In this document: positions 24,266-32,407 of the stretch, piece by piece
How the letters are laid out: each line of letters starts with the position of its first letter
How positions within the stretch are numbered: the first letter of the stretch is position 1
Assembly (NCBI GenBank): GCA_902778105.1
Contig: CACYWN010000006.1
Span: 1-64,000 of the forward strand
DNA from: an uncultured Bacteroidia bacterium
Lineage (GTDB): Bacteria > Bacteroidota > Bacteroidia > Bacteroidales > UBA932
DNA length: 64,000 bases
Reading direction: 5' to 3'
Position numbers and translations under genes: made by a program
The notes under the pieces: model-generated
Database searches by the model: none
The model's input: only the letters and a program-made list of their open reading frames with translations
Told to the model about the DNA's origin: nothing

Positions 24266-26788
24266 ATGGATAAGAAACTGTTGAAGAATGCCGTCATCGC
24301 CCTCGGCGCCATCGTCCTTTTCCTCGGGCTCAGCTACGGCTTCGTGCCGCAGGTGCTGCAGGGGAAGATCGTGAACCAGAGCGACATCTCGGGCTATATC
24401 GGCATGTCGCATGAGATGTCGGAATGGAATGCTGCGCATCCGGATGATCCCACGTACTGGACGGATTCGATGTTCGGCGGTATGCCCACGACGGCCATTT
24501 CCACGCAGAATGGCGGGGATTACACGCAACCCCTTTACAACCTGCTGCTTGCCGGAAAACGTCCGGCGACGTACCTGTTCATCACCCTGCTGGGCGCCTT
24601 CCTGCTCATGCTGTCGCTGGGCATCAGCTGGCCGCTGGCGCTCGGCGGAGCCGTGGCCGTGGCGTTCTGTTCGTACAACTTCCAGATTATCCAGGTGGGG
24701 CACAACACCAAAATGCAGGCAATCGCTTTTTTCCCGTGGGTGCTGGCGGCGCTGGTCTATACGTACCGGAGCACGAAGGTGAAGGGCCGGTGGCTTGCGA
24801 AAACGCTCCTCGGGGCCGTGCTCTTCGGGGTTGCCCTGAGCATGCAGATCAAGGCCAACCATCAGCAGATCACATACTATCTGGCGATCCTGGTGTTGCT
24901 GTATGCGCTGGTGGAACTGATTGACGTATTGACGAAAAACAAAGACCGGATCGGCCGGTTCTTCATCGCCTCGGCCCTGCTGCTGGTCGTCGGCGGGGTG
25001 GGCATCGCGACCAATGTGAACAAGCTTCTGCCCCTTGCGAAGTATACGCCCAACACGATGCGGGGCGGTACCGAGCTGACGACGGAAGGTGCAACCAAGG
25101 GCGGAGGCCTGGACCTGGACTATGCCACGGCTTGGTCCTACGGTTGGCAGGAACTTCCCAACCTGATGATCCCGAATTTCAACGGAGGCTCATCGGCCCA
25201 GCCCGTGGACCCGGCGAAGTCCGAGACCATCCAGCTTCTCCGGCGGGCCGGCCAGTCGAATCTCCGCGAGATCGCGAAGGGCCTGCCCCTTTACTGGGGC
25301 CCGCAGCCTTTCACGGCCGGTCCGATGTATATGGGCGCCATCACGGTATTCCTGTTCATCCTGGGCCTTTTCCTGTACAGGGGGAAGGAAAAGTGGTGGC
25401 TCATCGTGGGGACGGTCATTGCCGTCCTGATGGCCGTCGGCAGCCATTTCATGGCCTTTACCAAGCTGTGTTTCAACGTTCTGCCGCTGTATAACAAATT
25501 CCGGACGGTGTCCATGGCGCTCGTCGTCCTGCAGGTCACCCTGCCGGTGCTGGGCTTCCTGACGCTCGACCGGATCGTCAAGGACAGCTATGACCGGAAG
25601 GATTTCCTGCGCAAGAGCGGCATCGCTTTCGCCCTGACCGGCGGACTTTGCCTCCTGTTCGCGCTGATTCCCACCCTGGCGGGCGATTTCACCGCCGCGT
25701 CGGATGCCGGCCAGCAGGATATCCTCGTCGAGGCCTTCCAGGCCGACCGCATCGCCCTGATGCGGCGGGATGCCCTGACGTCTTTCGTCCTCATCGCGGT
25801 CGCCTGGGGCTTCCTGCTGTGGGCCTGTCTGCCGGAGAAAGCCGAGTCGAAGGCCTCCCGCAAGGTCATCGCCGGCCTCGCCATCTGCGCCCTTGTGGCC
25901 GTGAACCTGTTCGCCGTGGGCAAGCGCTACCTCAACGCGGACCACTTCACCACCCCGAAGGACTTCAGCAAGCCCTTCGCCGAGCGCCCCGTGGACCAGA
26001 TGATCAAGGCCGACCCGGATCCGTCCTACCGCGTCCTGGACCTGAGTGTCAATGTGTTCAACTCTTCCGTCCCGTCCTATCACCACAAGAGCGTCGGCGG
26101 CTATTCTCCCGCAAAGCTCCAGCGCTACCAGGACCTTATCGAACATTATCTGACGGGGGAGATCAATGCCGTTTACGGGTCGATGGAAACGGCTGAAACC
26201 ATTGACGACGTGGAAGCTGGATTGCCGGCGACGCCTGTTCTCAATGCGTTGAATACCCGGTATATCATTATCGGCGGAGACTATGCGCCGGCTTATAACG
26301 GAAAGGCGCTCGGCAATGCCTGGTTCGTGGACGGGGTCGTCCCGGCCGCCACCCCCGACGAGGAGATCGCCTTCCTGGGCAGTGCCGATCTGCGGCATCA
26401 GGCCGTCATTGGCAAGGACATGCCCGATGTGGCTTTCGCACCGGCGGACTCCACGGACACGATCGTCCTTACCGCCTATGCCCCGAACAAGCTCCGTTAC
26501 CATTACAAGGCCGCCGGTGACCGCCTTGCCGTCTTCAGCGAAATCTACTATCCCGACGGCTGGAAGGCGCAGGTGGACGGAAAGCCGGTGGATGTCCTGC
26601 GGGCCGACTGGACGCTCCGTGCGGCGGCGCTTCCGGCCGGAGAGCACGACATCGTCATGCGCTTCGAGCCCGACTCCTACCGGGTGGGCGCCGGCATTTC
26701 CCGCGCTTCGTCCATCACCCTGATCCTTCTCCTCCTTCTTTCCATCGCTGGCTTGTTCCTGCCGGCCCGGAAACAAACCGGGCAATGA
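24266..26788 (+). CDS. YfhO-family multi-spanning membrane protein
   Basis: This 840 aa protein has about twelve transmembrane segments and a C-terminal extracytoplasmic domain (about 560-800) before a last hydrophobic helix. It matches the YfhO family, which in Gram-positives is implicated in glycosylating lipoteichoic acid or similar polymers with a GT-C-like fold. Early residues include IVNQSDISGYIGMSHE and DSMFGGMPTT. The C-terminal domain has VVPAATPDEEIAFLG and YYPDGWKAQVDGKPV, both typical. It is co-transcribed with the glycosyltransferase upstream (3 nt) and overlaps the TonB-C gene downstream by 4 nt. Confidence 0.88.
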   Translation: MDKKLLKNAVIALGAIVLFLGLSYGFVPQVLQGKIVNQSDISGYIGMSHEMSEWNAAHPDDPTYWTDSMFGGMPTTAISTQNGGDYTQPLYNLLLAGKRPATYLFITLLGAFLLMLSLGISWPLALGGAVAVAFCSYNFQIIQVGHNTKMQAIAFFPWVLAALVYTYRSTKVKGRWLAKTLLGAVLFGVALSMQIKANHQQITYYLAILVLLYALVELIDVLTKNKDRIGRFFIASALLLVVGGVGIATNVNKLLPLAKYTPNTMRGGTELTTEGATKGGGLDLDYATAWSYGWQELPNLMIPNFNGGSSAQPVDPAKSETIQLLRRAGQSNLREIAKGLPLYWGPQPFTAGPMYMGAITVFLFILGLFLYRGKEKWWLIVGTVIAVLMAVGSHFMAFTKLCFNVLPLYNKFRTVSMALVVLQVTLPVLGFLTLDRIVKDSYDRKDFLRKSGIAFALTGGLCLLFALIPTLAGDFTAASDAGQQDILVEAFQADRIALMRRDALTSFVLIAVAWGFLLWACLPEKAESKASRKVIAGLAICALVAVNLFAVGKRYLNADHFTTPKDFSKPFAERPVDQMIKADPDPSYRVLDLSVNVFNSSVPSYHHKSVGGYSPAKLQRYQDLIEHYLTGEINAVYGSMETAETIDDVEAGLPATPVLNALNTRYIIIGGDYAPAYNGKALGNAWFVDGVVPAATPDEEIAFLGSADLRHQAVIGKDMPDVAFAPADSTDTIVLTAYAPNKLRYHYKAAGDRLAVFSEIYYPDGWKAQVDGKPVDVLRADWTLRAAALPAGEHDIVMRFEPDSYRVGAGISRASSITLILLLLLSIAGLFLPARKQTGQ

Positions 26789-27492
26789 CCATGAAACGGT
26801 TCATCATCGTTCTTCTCGCCCTCGCCGCCACCCTTCCGGTCGCGGCCCAGCGCGTCCGCAAAACGGCGGACGAGTTCAACAAGATGTCCCGCAGCGACAC
26901 GTCGCTGGTGGAACTGCACGGGGTGGTTAGCCGCATGCGGGGCGACCAGCGCGGTGTTTTCTACATGAAGGACGAAACAGGCGAGGCCTATGTCTACGGC
27001 CTGGTCGACGGCCGTCCCGGGTCGAACGTCTCCTTCCCGCAGATGGAAATCGCCGTCGGCGACACCCTGACCGTCTATGGCCGGCGCACCGTCTATAACG
27101 GCACTATCATCGAGATGGCCGGCGGCCACCTGCTCCGCAAGGCCAATGGTCCGGACCACGCCGCCCAGCTGGAGAAGGCGCGCGGCCTGGATGTGCATCC
27201 CACGTTCAAGGGGAAAGGGAAAGAGGCCTTTTCCGCCTGGGTGACCGCCCACCTGAAATATCCGAAGGAAGCGAAGGCCGCCCATATAGACGGCACCGTC
27301 ACCGTCCAGTTCGTCGTGGGCAAGAACGGCGGCGTCCAGGAGGTCCAGGTCCTCCGAGGCGTAACGCCCGCCCTGGATGCGGAAGCCGTCCGTGTCGTCA
27401 AGAGCTCCCCGAAGTGGAAACCCGGCATCAAGGACGGCAAGCCCGTCCGCATCACCTATACCCTTCCGGTGATCTTCGTCATTCCGGAATAG
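26785..27492 (+). CDS. Periplasmic protein with OB-like and TonB C-terminal domains
   Basis: This protein is 235 aa from the overlapping ATG at 26785, or 233 aa from the ATG at 26791, which directly precedes the signal peptide (MKRFIIVLLALAATLPVAAQ). The first half (about 35-115) looks like a small OB-fold domain (ELHGVVSRMRGDQRGVFYMK, VGDTLTVYGRR). The second half (about 145-235) is a TonB C-terminal domain (GTVTVQFVVGKNGGVQEV, WKPGIKDGKPVRITYTLP). The membrane-anchor helix and Pro-rich linker of a true TonB are missing, so it is more likely a periplasmic protein borrowing the domain than an energy transducer. Translation is coupled to YfhO. Confidence 0.75.
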   Translation: MTMKRFIIVLLALAATLPVAAQRVRKTADEFNKMSRSDTSLVELHGVVSRMRGDQRGVFYMKDETGEAYVYGLVDGRPGSNVSFPQMEIAVGDTLTVYGRRTVYNGTIIEMAGGHLLRKANGPDHAAQLEKARGLDVHPTFKGKGKEAFSAWVTAHLKYPKEAKAAHIDGTVTVQFVVGKNGGVQEVQVLRGVTPALDAEAVRVVKSSPKWKPGIKDGKPVRITYTLPVIFVIPE

Positions 27493-27510
27493 GTTTCCAC
27501 ACCCCAAAAG

Positions 27511-27545
27511 TGCCGGAGATGTCCCCGTTTTCGGGACATCTTCTC
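27511..27545. repeat. Single REP hairpin of the GGAGATGTCC family
   Basis: CCGGAGATGTCCC-CGTTTTC-GGGACATC lies 20 nt after the TonB-C stop, at the left edge of the convergent intergenic region. It may act as a terminator. Confidence 0.65.
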
Positions 27546-27559
27546 TTGTTTGGTCAGGC

Positions 27560-27602
27560 CGCAGAAGCACTCCGCTCGCTGAAGGACGAGCTGGGGGTGT
27601 AG
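27560..27602 (+). pseudogene. Relic of a MutS-like C-terminal tail
   Basis: In frame it reads AAEALRSLKDELGV followed by TAG, similar to the mutS end FDALRAMKDELGV. It joins the second copy of the structured element exactly as the genuine mutS end does. There is no MutS-like sequence further upstream. Confidence 0.55.
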
Positions 27603-27731
27603 CGGGCAGGCAGCGGGCTTTTCCGGAACGTGGCCGCCCGTGGCCTATGAACGGGAGGGGCCCATCGCATGCGATGGGAGGGATGAGCCGTCGGAGACGG
27701 CGAAAGTGGAGGAGAAGCCCCTGCCTGCCGG
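27602..27731. repeat. Multi-hairpin structured element, copy 2 (inverted relative to copy 1)
   Basis: Terminal arms GCGGGCAGGCAGCGGGCTTT and AAGCCCCTGCCTGCCGGC enclose CCCATCGC-AT-GCGATGGG (27661-27678) and GCCGTC-GGA-GACGGC (27687-27701). It continues into the REP pair at 27771-27862 just as copy 1 continues into 20074-19986. Confidence 0.75.
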
Positions 27732-27770
27732 CTATCGCCTCAAAGGAACAGATACATCAGGAAAACAAGT

Positions 27771-27862
27771 GATGGAGATGTCCCTGTTAGCCGGACATCT
27801 CCGACGTTTTACCCGTGTTTTTGACGGAGATGTCCGTATTTTCGGGACATCTCCGACGTATT
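27771..27862. repeat. REP pair of the GGAGATGTCC family, inverted copy of the RAYT 1 right flank
   Basis: The revcomp of 19986-20074 aligns along its length, including the spacer GTTTTACCCGTGTTTTTGAC. Preceding bases (CAGGAAAACAAGTGATGGAG) are also shared. Confidence 0.8.
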
Positions 27863-28175
27863 ATCGGTTTTTTCAGGAGGTGCGTCCTCGCGCCCGTATT
27901 TCAACCGCCACTCATAGAAATGAAAGGATCTTTTCTTCGTCGAGTTGGTTTGGTCAGAAAAAAGTACTATACCCCGCACCAGGGTGGATATCGCATACGC
28001 CGCCGGCTTGCCGCCGGAATCATCGGCTCCAGTAAAAGCACCACGCTTCTCCAGAAAAGAATCCTTCTACTTCTTCCGAAACAAAGAGGAACTCCGTAGC
28101 TGCCTCGAATGGTGCCTACGGGACTCAGGGGCGCTCTTTGCCGGACAATGTGAGTTCTACGACTCAAGCTCTGCC
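27863..28175. other. Non-coding gap, nothing recognised
   Basis: Between the REP pair and the stop of the sodium symporter no convincing gene is seen. A rightward ORF crosses it, but its C-terminal two thirds is antisense to the symporter and of shadow composition. Confidence 0.4.
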
Positions 28176-29537
28176 TTAAAGAACCAGATTCGTCACAAAG
28201 ACCACGACGATGCCGATAGGTGCGACGTAGCGCAGGAGGAACCAGACGGTGTTGAATATGCGCACGTTCGCCTTCAGCGTACCGCCGTTGGTGAATTCGT
28301 CATAGACGTCGGGCCGCGACATTTTCCAGCCCACAAAGAGGGTGAAGAGGAGGCCTCCGGCGGGAAGAAGCCAGTTGGAGCAGAGTTTATCCAGGAAGTC
28401 GAAGATGCTGTTTCCCAAAAGTTTAACCTCCGCCAACGGGCCGAAGGACAGGCTGCACAGCACGCCCACCGTCCAGGCGAAAGCCGTGATGGCCAGCACG
28501 GCCGTTCCCCGGCGCATTCCCTTTTCCTCCGTCAGGTAGGCCACCCCCACTTCCATCATCGAGATGGCCGAAGTCAGGGCCGCGACCAGGATGGTCACGA
28601 AAAAGACGATGGAGACCACGGCGCTGAGCCAGGGCGCCGACGCTCCCATCTTGTTGAAAATGAAGGGAAGGGTATCGAAAACCAGGCCGGGACCGGCGCC
28701 GGGGGCGATACCCGCCGCGAAGACGGCCGGCATCACGGCAAAGCCGGCGATGATGGCGAAAAGAAGGTCGGAGACCGCCGTTCCCACGCCTGATGCCAGG
28801 ATGTTTTCCTCCTTCCGCATGTAGGAGGCATAGGTCAGGATGGTTCCGACGCCCAGTGACAGCGAGAAGAAAGCCTGGCCCATCGCGGCGGCGACCGCAT
28901 GCGCATCGACCTTGGAGAAATCCGGCCTGACCAGGTATGCGACGCCCTCCGAGGCGCCCGGGAGCGTCACGGAGTAGACGGCCAGGGCGACGATCAGGAC
29001 GAACAGGACCGGCATCGTGACCTTGGTGAACCCTTCGATTCCCTTTTTCACGCCGGCCAGCACGATGCCCGCGACCAGCAGCATGAAAATCGTATGGACG
29101 GCGACCGGCCCGCCGGAGGAGGAGATGAAGGTTCCGAAAAAGCCCTGGATCTCCTCCGGCGGCGTATTCGTAAAGTCCAGGCATACAGCCTTGTACAGGT
29201 ATTCCACCGACCAGCCGCCCACGACGCTGTAGTAGCTCAGGATGATGATGGGTGAAATGACGGTGAAGAGTCCCAGCCACTTCCAGCGGGTTCCCGGCGC
29301 CAGTTTTTCCATCGCTCCGAAGGTGCCCTGACGGCTGCGGCGGCCGATAATGGTCTCCGCAAAGAAGATGGGCAGCACCAGGATGAAACTGGCCAGCACA
29401 TACAGGATGACGAACGCGGCCCCGCCGTATTCCCCGACCATATAGGGAAAACGCCAGATATTGCCGAGTCCCACCGCGGACCCCGCCATCGCCATGATGA
29501 CGGCGAAACGGCTTCCGAAATTTTCCCGCGGGCTCAT
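28176..29537 (-). CDS. Sodium-dependent neurotransmitter-symporter family transporter (LeuT-like), copy 1
   Basis: This 453 aa protein has about twelve transmembrane segments. TM1 holds the unwound-helix signature GSAVGLGNIWRFPYMVGEYGG, and TM6 has SLSLGVGTILTYASYM, as in NSS transporters that co-transport amino acids or related solutes with Na+. The substrate cannot be read from the sequence. It overlaps its upstream paralogue by 4 nt, so the two are translated together. The two proteins are clearly homologous along their length, pointing to a tandem duplication. Confidence 0.93.
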   Translation of the reverse strand: MSPRENFGSRFAVIMAMAGSAVGLGNIWRFPYMVGEYGGAAFVILYVLASFILVLPIFFAETIIGRRSRQGTFGAMEKLAPGTRWKWLGLFTVISPIIILSYYSVVGGWSVEYLYKAVCLDFTNTPPEEIQGFFGTFISSSGGPVAVHTIFMLLVAGIVLAGVKKGIEGFTKVTMPVLFVLIVALAVYSVTLPGASEGVAYLVRPDFSKVDAHAVAAAMGQAFFSLSLGVGTILTYASYMRKEENILASGVGTAVSDLLFAIIAGFAVMPAVFAAGIAPGAGPGLVFDTLPFIFNKMGASAPWLSAVVSIVFFVTILVAALTSAISMMEVGVAYLTEEKGMRRGTAVLAITAFAWTVGVLCSLSFGPLAEVKLLGNSIFDFLDKLCSNWLLPAGGLLFTLFVGWKMSRPDVYDEFTNGGTLKANVRIFNTVWFLLRYVAPIGIVVVFVTNLVL

Positions 29538-30892
29538 AAGAGATTGGAAATAAACAGGATGACAACCCCGACGGGGGCGACGTAACGGATCAGGAAATAG
29601 AAGAAGCCGAAAAGACGGGCATTCCAGACCTTGGTGCCGCCGTTGGTGAACTCATCACGCACGTCTTCCCGGGACATTTTCCAGCCCACGAACAGGACGA
29701 CCAGCAGACCGCCGATTGTCAGGAGGACGTTGGAGGCGACGGTGTCGAAAAAGTCGAACAGGGACATTCCGAGGATCGTCCGGTCCGCCAGCGGACCGAA
29801 GGACAGGGAGCAGAGCGCCCCCACCACGCCGGTAGTGACGAGCAGCAGGGCGCAGGCCCATCCCCGCTTCATGCCCCGCTCTTCCGTCAAGTAGGCCACG
29901 CCCACCTCGATCAGCGAGACCGACGAAGTCAGGGCGGAGAAAAGGACGGTCAGGAAAAACAGGATGGCCGCGACGGCGCTGAGCCAAGGCATGGTCTGGC
30001 CCATCTGCGAGAAAATGAAAGGAAGGGTGTCGAAGATCAGTCCGGGTCCGCTGCCCGGTTCAATGCCCGCGGCGAACACGGCCGGCATGATGGCAAAACC
30101 GGCCAGCATCGCAAACATCAGATCCGATACCGCCGTTCCCGCTCCGGCGACGAGCAGGTTTTCCTTTTTGCTCACATACGAAGAATAGGTGATGACGATG
30201 CCCATCCCGAGCGAAAGCGAGAAGAAGGACTGCCCCAGGGCGTCCAGGCAGGAGTCCAGGGTCAGCTTCGAGAAATCCGGCTTCAGGAGATAGGCGACGC
30301 CCTTCTGCGCGCCCGGAAGGGAGATGGAATAGACGGCGATCAGGACCACCAGGATGAACAGGAGCGGCAGGCAGATCTTGCTGAATTTCTCGATACCGGA
30401 CTTCACGCCGAGGGCGACGATCGTTACCGTTGCAGCCAGGAAGGCCAGGTGGCAGCCCACGGGCAGCCAGGGCCGGGCGATGAACCGGGCGAACGAGCCG
30501 TTCAGGGCTTCCGGAGCCTGGTGGGTGAACTCCAGGCGGAGCGCCTGCACAAGGTAATCCAGGGACCAGCCGCCCACGACGCTGTAATACGAGACGATCC
30601 ACATCGGGGTAAATACCATGAGGAAGCCCAGGAACCGCCACTTGGAGTCCGGCGCCAGGGCGACGAACGCTCCGCGGCAGTTCTTTCCGCTCCGCCGGCC
30701 GACGATGGATTCCGCGAAAAAGATCGGAAGGCTGATTACGATGGAGAAGAGGACATATACGACGATGAAAGCGGCACCGCCGTCCTGACCGACCAGGTAC
30801 GGGAACCGCCAGAGGTTTCCCAGGCCGATCGCCGATCCGGCCATCGCCATGATGACGGCCATCCGGCCGCCGAAATGTTCGCGTTGTTTCAT
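29534..30892 (-). CDS. Sodium-dependent neurotransmitter-symporter family transporter (LeuT-like), copy 2
   Basis: This 452 aa paralogue of the next gene shares GSAIGLGNLWRFPYLVGQDGG in TM1, SLSLGMGIVITYSSYV in TM6 and nearly identical C-terminal FVGWKMSREDVRDEFTNGG segments. Two adjacent NSS genes may give two substrate specificities or a paired expression unit. It is the first gene of the pair; folA lies 64 nt upstream on the same strand, so transcription may run from thyA through both transporters. Confidence 0.93.
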   Translation of the reverse strand: MKQREHFGGRMAVIMAMAGSAIGLGNLWRFPYLVGQDGGAAFIVVYVLFSIVISLPIFFAESIVGRRSGKNCRGAFVALAPDSKWRFLGFLMVFTPMWIVSYYSVVGGWSLDYLVQALRLEFTHQAPEALNGSFARFIARPWLPVGCHLAFLAATVTIVALGVKSGIEKFSKICLPLLFILVVLIAVYSISLPGAQKGVAYLLKPDFSKLTLDSCLDALGQSFFSLSLGMGIVITYSSYVSKKENLLVAGAGTAVSDLMFAMLAGFAIMPAVFAAGIEPGSGPGLIFDTLPFIFSQMGQTMPWLSAVAAILFFLTVLFSALTSSVSLIEVGVAYLTEERGMKRGWACALLLVTTGVVGALCSLSFGPLADRTILGMSLFDFFDTVASNVLLTIGGLLVVLFVGWKMSREDVRDEFTNGGTKVWNARLFGFFYFLIRYVAPVGVVILFISNLL

Positions 30893-30956
30893 TTGTCTCG
30901 TTCGTTCTGTCGGAAAACGGTTGTTTCAGGAGGGGCGCCAGTTTCCCGAAAGGTTG

Positions 30957-31496
30957 TTATTTCCGCCGATAAACGACGAATTCATAGGTGATGCCTGTTT
31001 CCGGGTCCGTCTGCAGGTCGCTGCGGGATGCCACGTACCAGACAGCCGGGTCGATCTCAGGGAAGAAGGCGTCGGCATCCTCCGGGGCATCATGGACATG
31101 GGTAATATACATGCTGTCAACCACTTCGATCGCCTCGGCGTAGGTGTAGGCGCCGCCGATGACGAAGGCTTTTCCAGATTCCTTCGCTTCGCTCGGAATG
31201 ACAGAAGGGGCTTCGCTCGGAATGACAGAGGACGCGGCTTTGAAGGCGGCGTCCAGGGAGTCCACGACGGTGACTTCGGCGGGGGCTTCGGGCCAGGGGA
31301 AAAGGGAGATGACGATGTTGTGGCGCTTCGGGAGCGGACGGCCGATGGACTGATAGGTCATCCAGCCCATGATGACGGCACTGCCGGTGGTCTGCTGCCG
31401 GAAGTATTTCATGTCGCCCGGCAGGTTCCACAGCAGGGCGTTCTTGCGGCCGATGGCGTTGTTGTCGGCAATCGCGACGATGAGGCTCTTTTCCAT
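30957..31496 (-). CDS. folA: Dihydrofolate reductase carrying an in-frame repeat insertion
   Basis: From the ATG at 31496 the protein is 179 aa, about 20 longer than the usual ~160. It reduces dihydrofolate with NADPH, regenerating folate used by ThyA one base upstream. Landmarks are IVAIADNNAIGRKNALLWNLPGD (split here as 6-28), VIMGWMTYQSIGRPLP (41-56) and the NADPH-site FVIGGAYTY (111-119). Residues about 88-108 (ASSVIPSEAPSVIPSEAKES) lie between the helix and FVIGG and are encoded by two 18 bp units of an extragenic repeat. The insertion keeps the frame, and the conserved motifs on both sides are intact, so the enzyme is probably active. A longer upstream in-frame start exists but overlaps thyA. 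Confidence 0.93.
   Translation of the reverse strand: MEKSLIVAIADNNAIGRKNALLWNLPGDMKYFRQQTTGSAVIMGWMTYQSIGRPLPKRHNIVISLFPWPEAPAEVTVVDSLDAAFKAASSVIPSEAPSVIPSEAKESGKAFVIGGAYTYAEAIEVVDSMYITHVHDAPEDADAFFPEIDPAVWYVASRSDLQTDPETGITYEFVVYRRK
31178..31228. repeat. Extragenic-type repeat inside folA
   Basis: CTTCGCTCGGAATGACAG occurs twice (31187-31204, 31211-31228), 24 bp apart. The first unit extends left as AGATTCCTTCG. The reverse complement is the GTCATTCCGAGCGAAGCGAA repeat, also found at 52688 onward and, diverged, at 32368. Confidence 0.8.
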
Positions 31497-31497
31497 G

Positions 31498-32292
31498 CTA
31501 AACGGCGACGGGGGCTTTGATGGCCGGCCACGGGTCGTAGCCTTCCAGGGTGAAATCTTCGTAGGTGAAATCAAAGATGGACTTGATGTCCGGATTCAGC
31601 CGCATCCGGGGGAGCGGACGGGGCTCGCGGGAGAGTTGCGTCGCCACCTGGTCGAAGTGGTTCCGGTAAATGTGCGTGTCGCCCGTCGTATGGACGAACT
31701 CGCCGGGCTTGAGGCCGCAGACCTGCGCGATCATCATCGTCAGCAGGGCATAGGAGGCGATATTGAACGGAACGCCGAGGAATACGTCCGCGCTCCGCTG
31801 GTAGAGCTGGCAGGAAAGCTTCCCGTCCGCCACGTAGAACTGGAACAGGCAGTGGCAGGGCGGCAGCGCCATCTTGTCCACCTCCGCGGGGTTCCAGGCC
31901 GTCACCAGCATCCGCCGGGAGTCCGGATTCCGCCGGATTGTGTCGATGACCATCGAAAGCTGGTCGATGACCCGTCCTTCCGGAGCGGGCCAGGAGCGCC
32001 ACTGGTGGCCGTAAACCGGTCCCAGGTCGCCGTTTTCGTCGGCCCATTCATCCCAGATGGTCACCCCGTGGTCCTGGAGATACTTCACGTTCGTATCCCC
32101 GGCAATGAACCACAGGAGCTCGTAGATGATGGACTTCAAGTGTACCTTCTTGGTCGTCAGGAGGGGGAAGCCCTCCGAAAGGTCGAACCGCATCTGGTAG
32201 CCGAACACGCTCTGCGTTCCGGTCCCGGTACGGTCTTCCTTCATCACGCCGTTTTCGCGGATATGTCTCAGGAGATCCAGGTACTGTTTCAT
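31498..32292 (-). CDS. thyA: Thymidylate synthase
   Basis: This 264 aa enzyme, the same length as E. coli ThyA, methylates dUMP to dTMP with methylene-tetrahydrofolate. The catalytic cysteine is Cys146 in [11 protein letters not shown]. The N-terminus [11 protein letters not shown] is canonical, which selects the ATG at 32292 over a TTG nine bases upstream. Other landmarks are [11 protein letters not shown] and the C-terminal IKAPVAV. It is immediately followed by folA. The -7 promoter box TACATTTG ends 6 nt before the start codon. Confidence 0.97.
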   Translation of the reverse strand: MKQYLDLLRHIRENGVMKEDRTGTGTQSVFGYQMRFDLSEGFPLLTTKKVHLKSIIYELLWFIAGDTNVKYLQDHGVTIWDEWADENGDLGPVYGHQWRSWPAPEGRVIDQLSMVIDTIRRNPDSRRMLVTAWNPAEVDKMALPPCHCLFQFYVADGKLSCQLYQRSADVFLGVPFNIASYALLTMMIAQVCGLKPGEFVHTTGDTHIYRNHFDQVATQLSREPRPLPRMRLNPDIKSIFDFTYEDFTLEGYDPWPAIKAPVAV

Positions 32293-32298
32293 AGATTG

Positions 32299-32306
32299 CA
32301 AATGTA
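32299..32306 (-). promoter_or_regulatory. -7 promoter box directly before thyA
   Basis: The revcomp of 32290-32306 reads TACATTTG, 6 nt, ATG. This geometry matches the coaX start almost base for base. Confidence 0.5.
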
Positions 32307-32327
32307 CGAATAATTCCTAAAAATCCT

Positions 32328-32335
32328 TATATTTG
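32328..32335 (+). promoter_or_regulatory. -7 promoter box upstream of galM
   Basis: TATATTTG lies 72 nt before the galM start. Between them is one copy of a GTCATTTCGAAC-type repeat, which would be in the leader. Confidence 0.4.
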
Positions 32336-32367
32336 TAAGACACGAACCACCATGTCATGTAACCCCT

Positions 32368-32394
32368 GTCATTTCGAACGAAGTCGAGAAATCT
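32368..32394 (+). repeat. GTCATTTCGAACGAAG-type extragenic repeat
   Basis: GTCATTTCGAACGAAGTCGA followed by GAAATCT is a member of a dispersed repeat well known in Bacteroidetes intergenic regions. It is related to the GTCATTCCGAGCGAAG copies at 31178-31228 and 52688-52763. Confidence 0.7.
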
Positions 32395-32407
32395 AAACAG
32401 CAATCAT

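Noticed and set aside
27945..28793. 282-codon rightward frame crossing into the sodium symporter
   Set aside because: Most of it is antisense to the transporter, and the part in the gap shows no recognisable domain or promoter.
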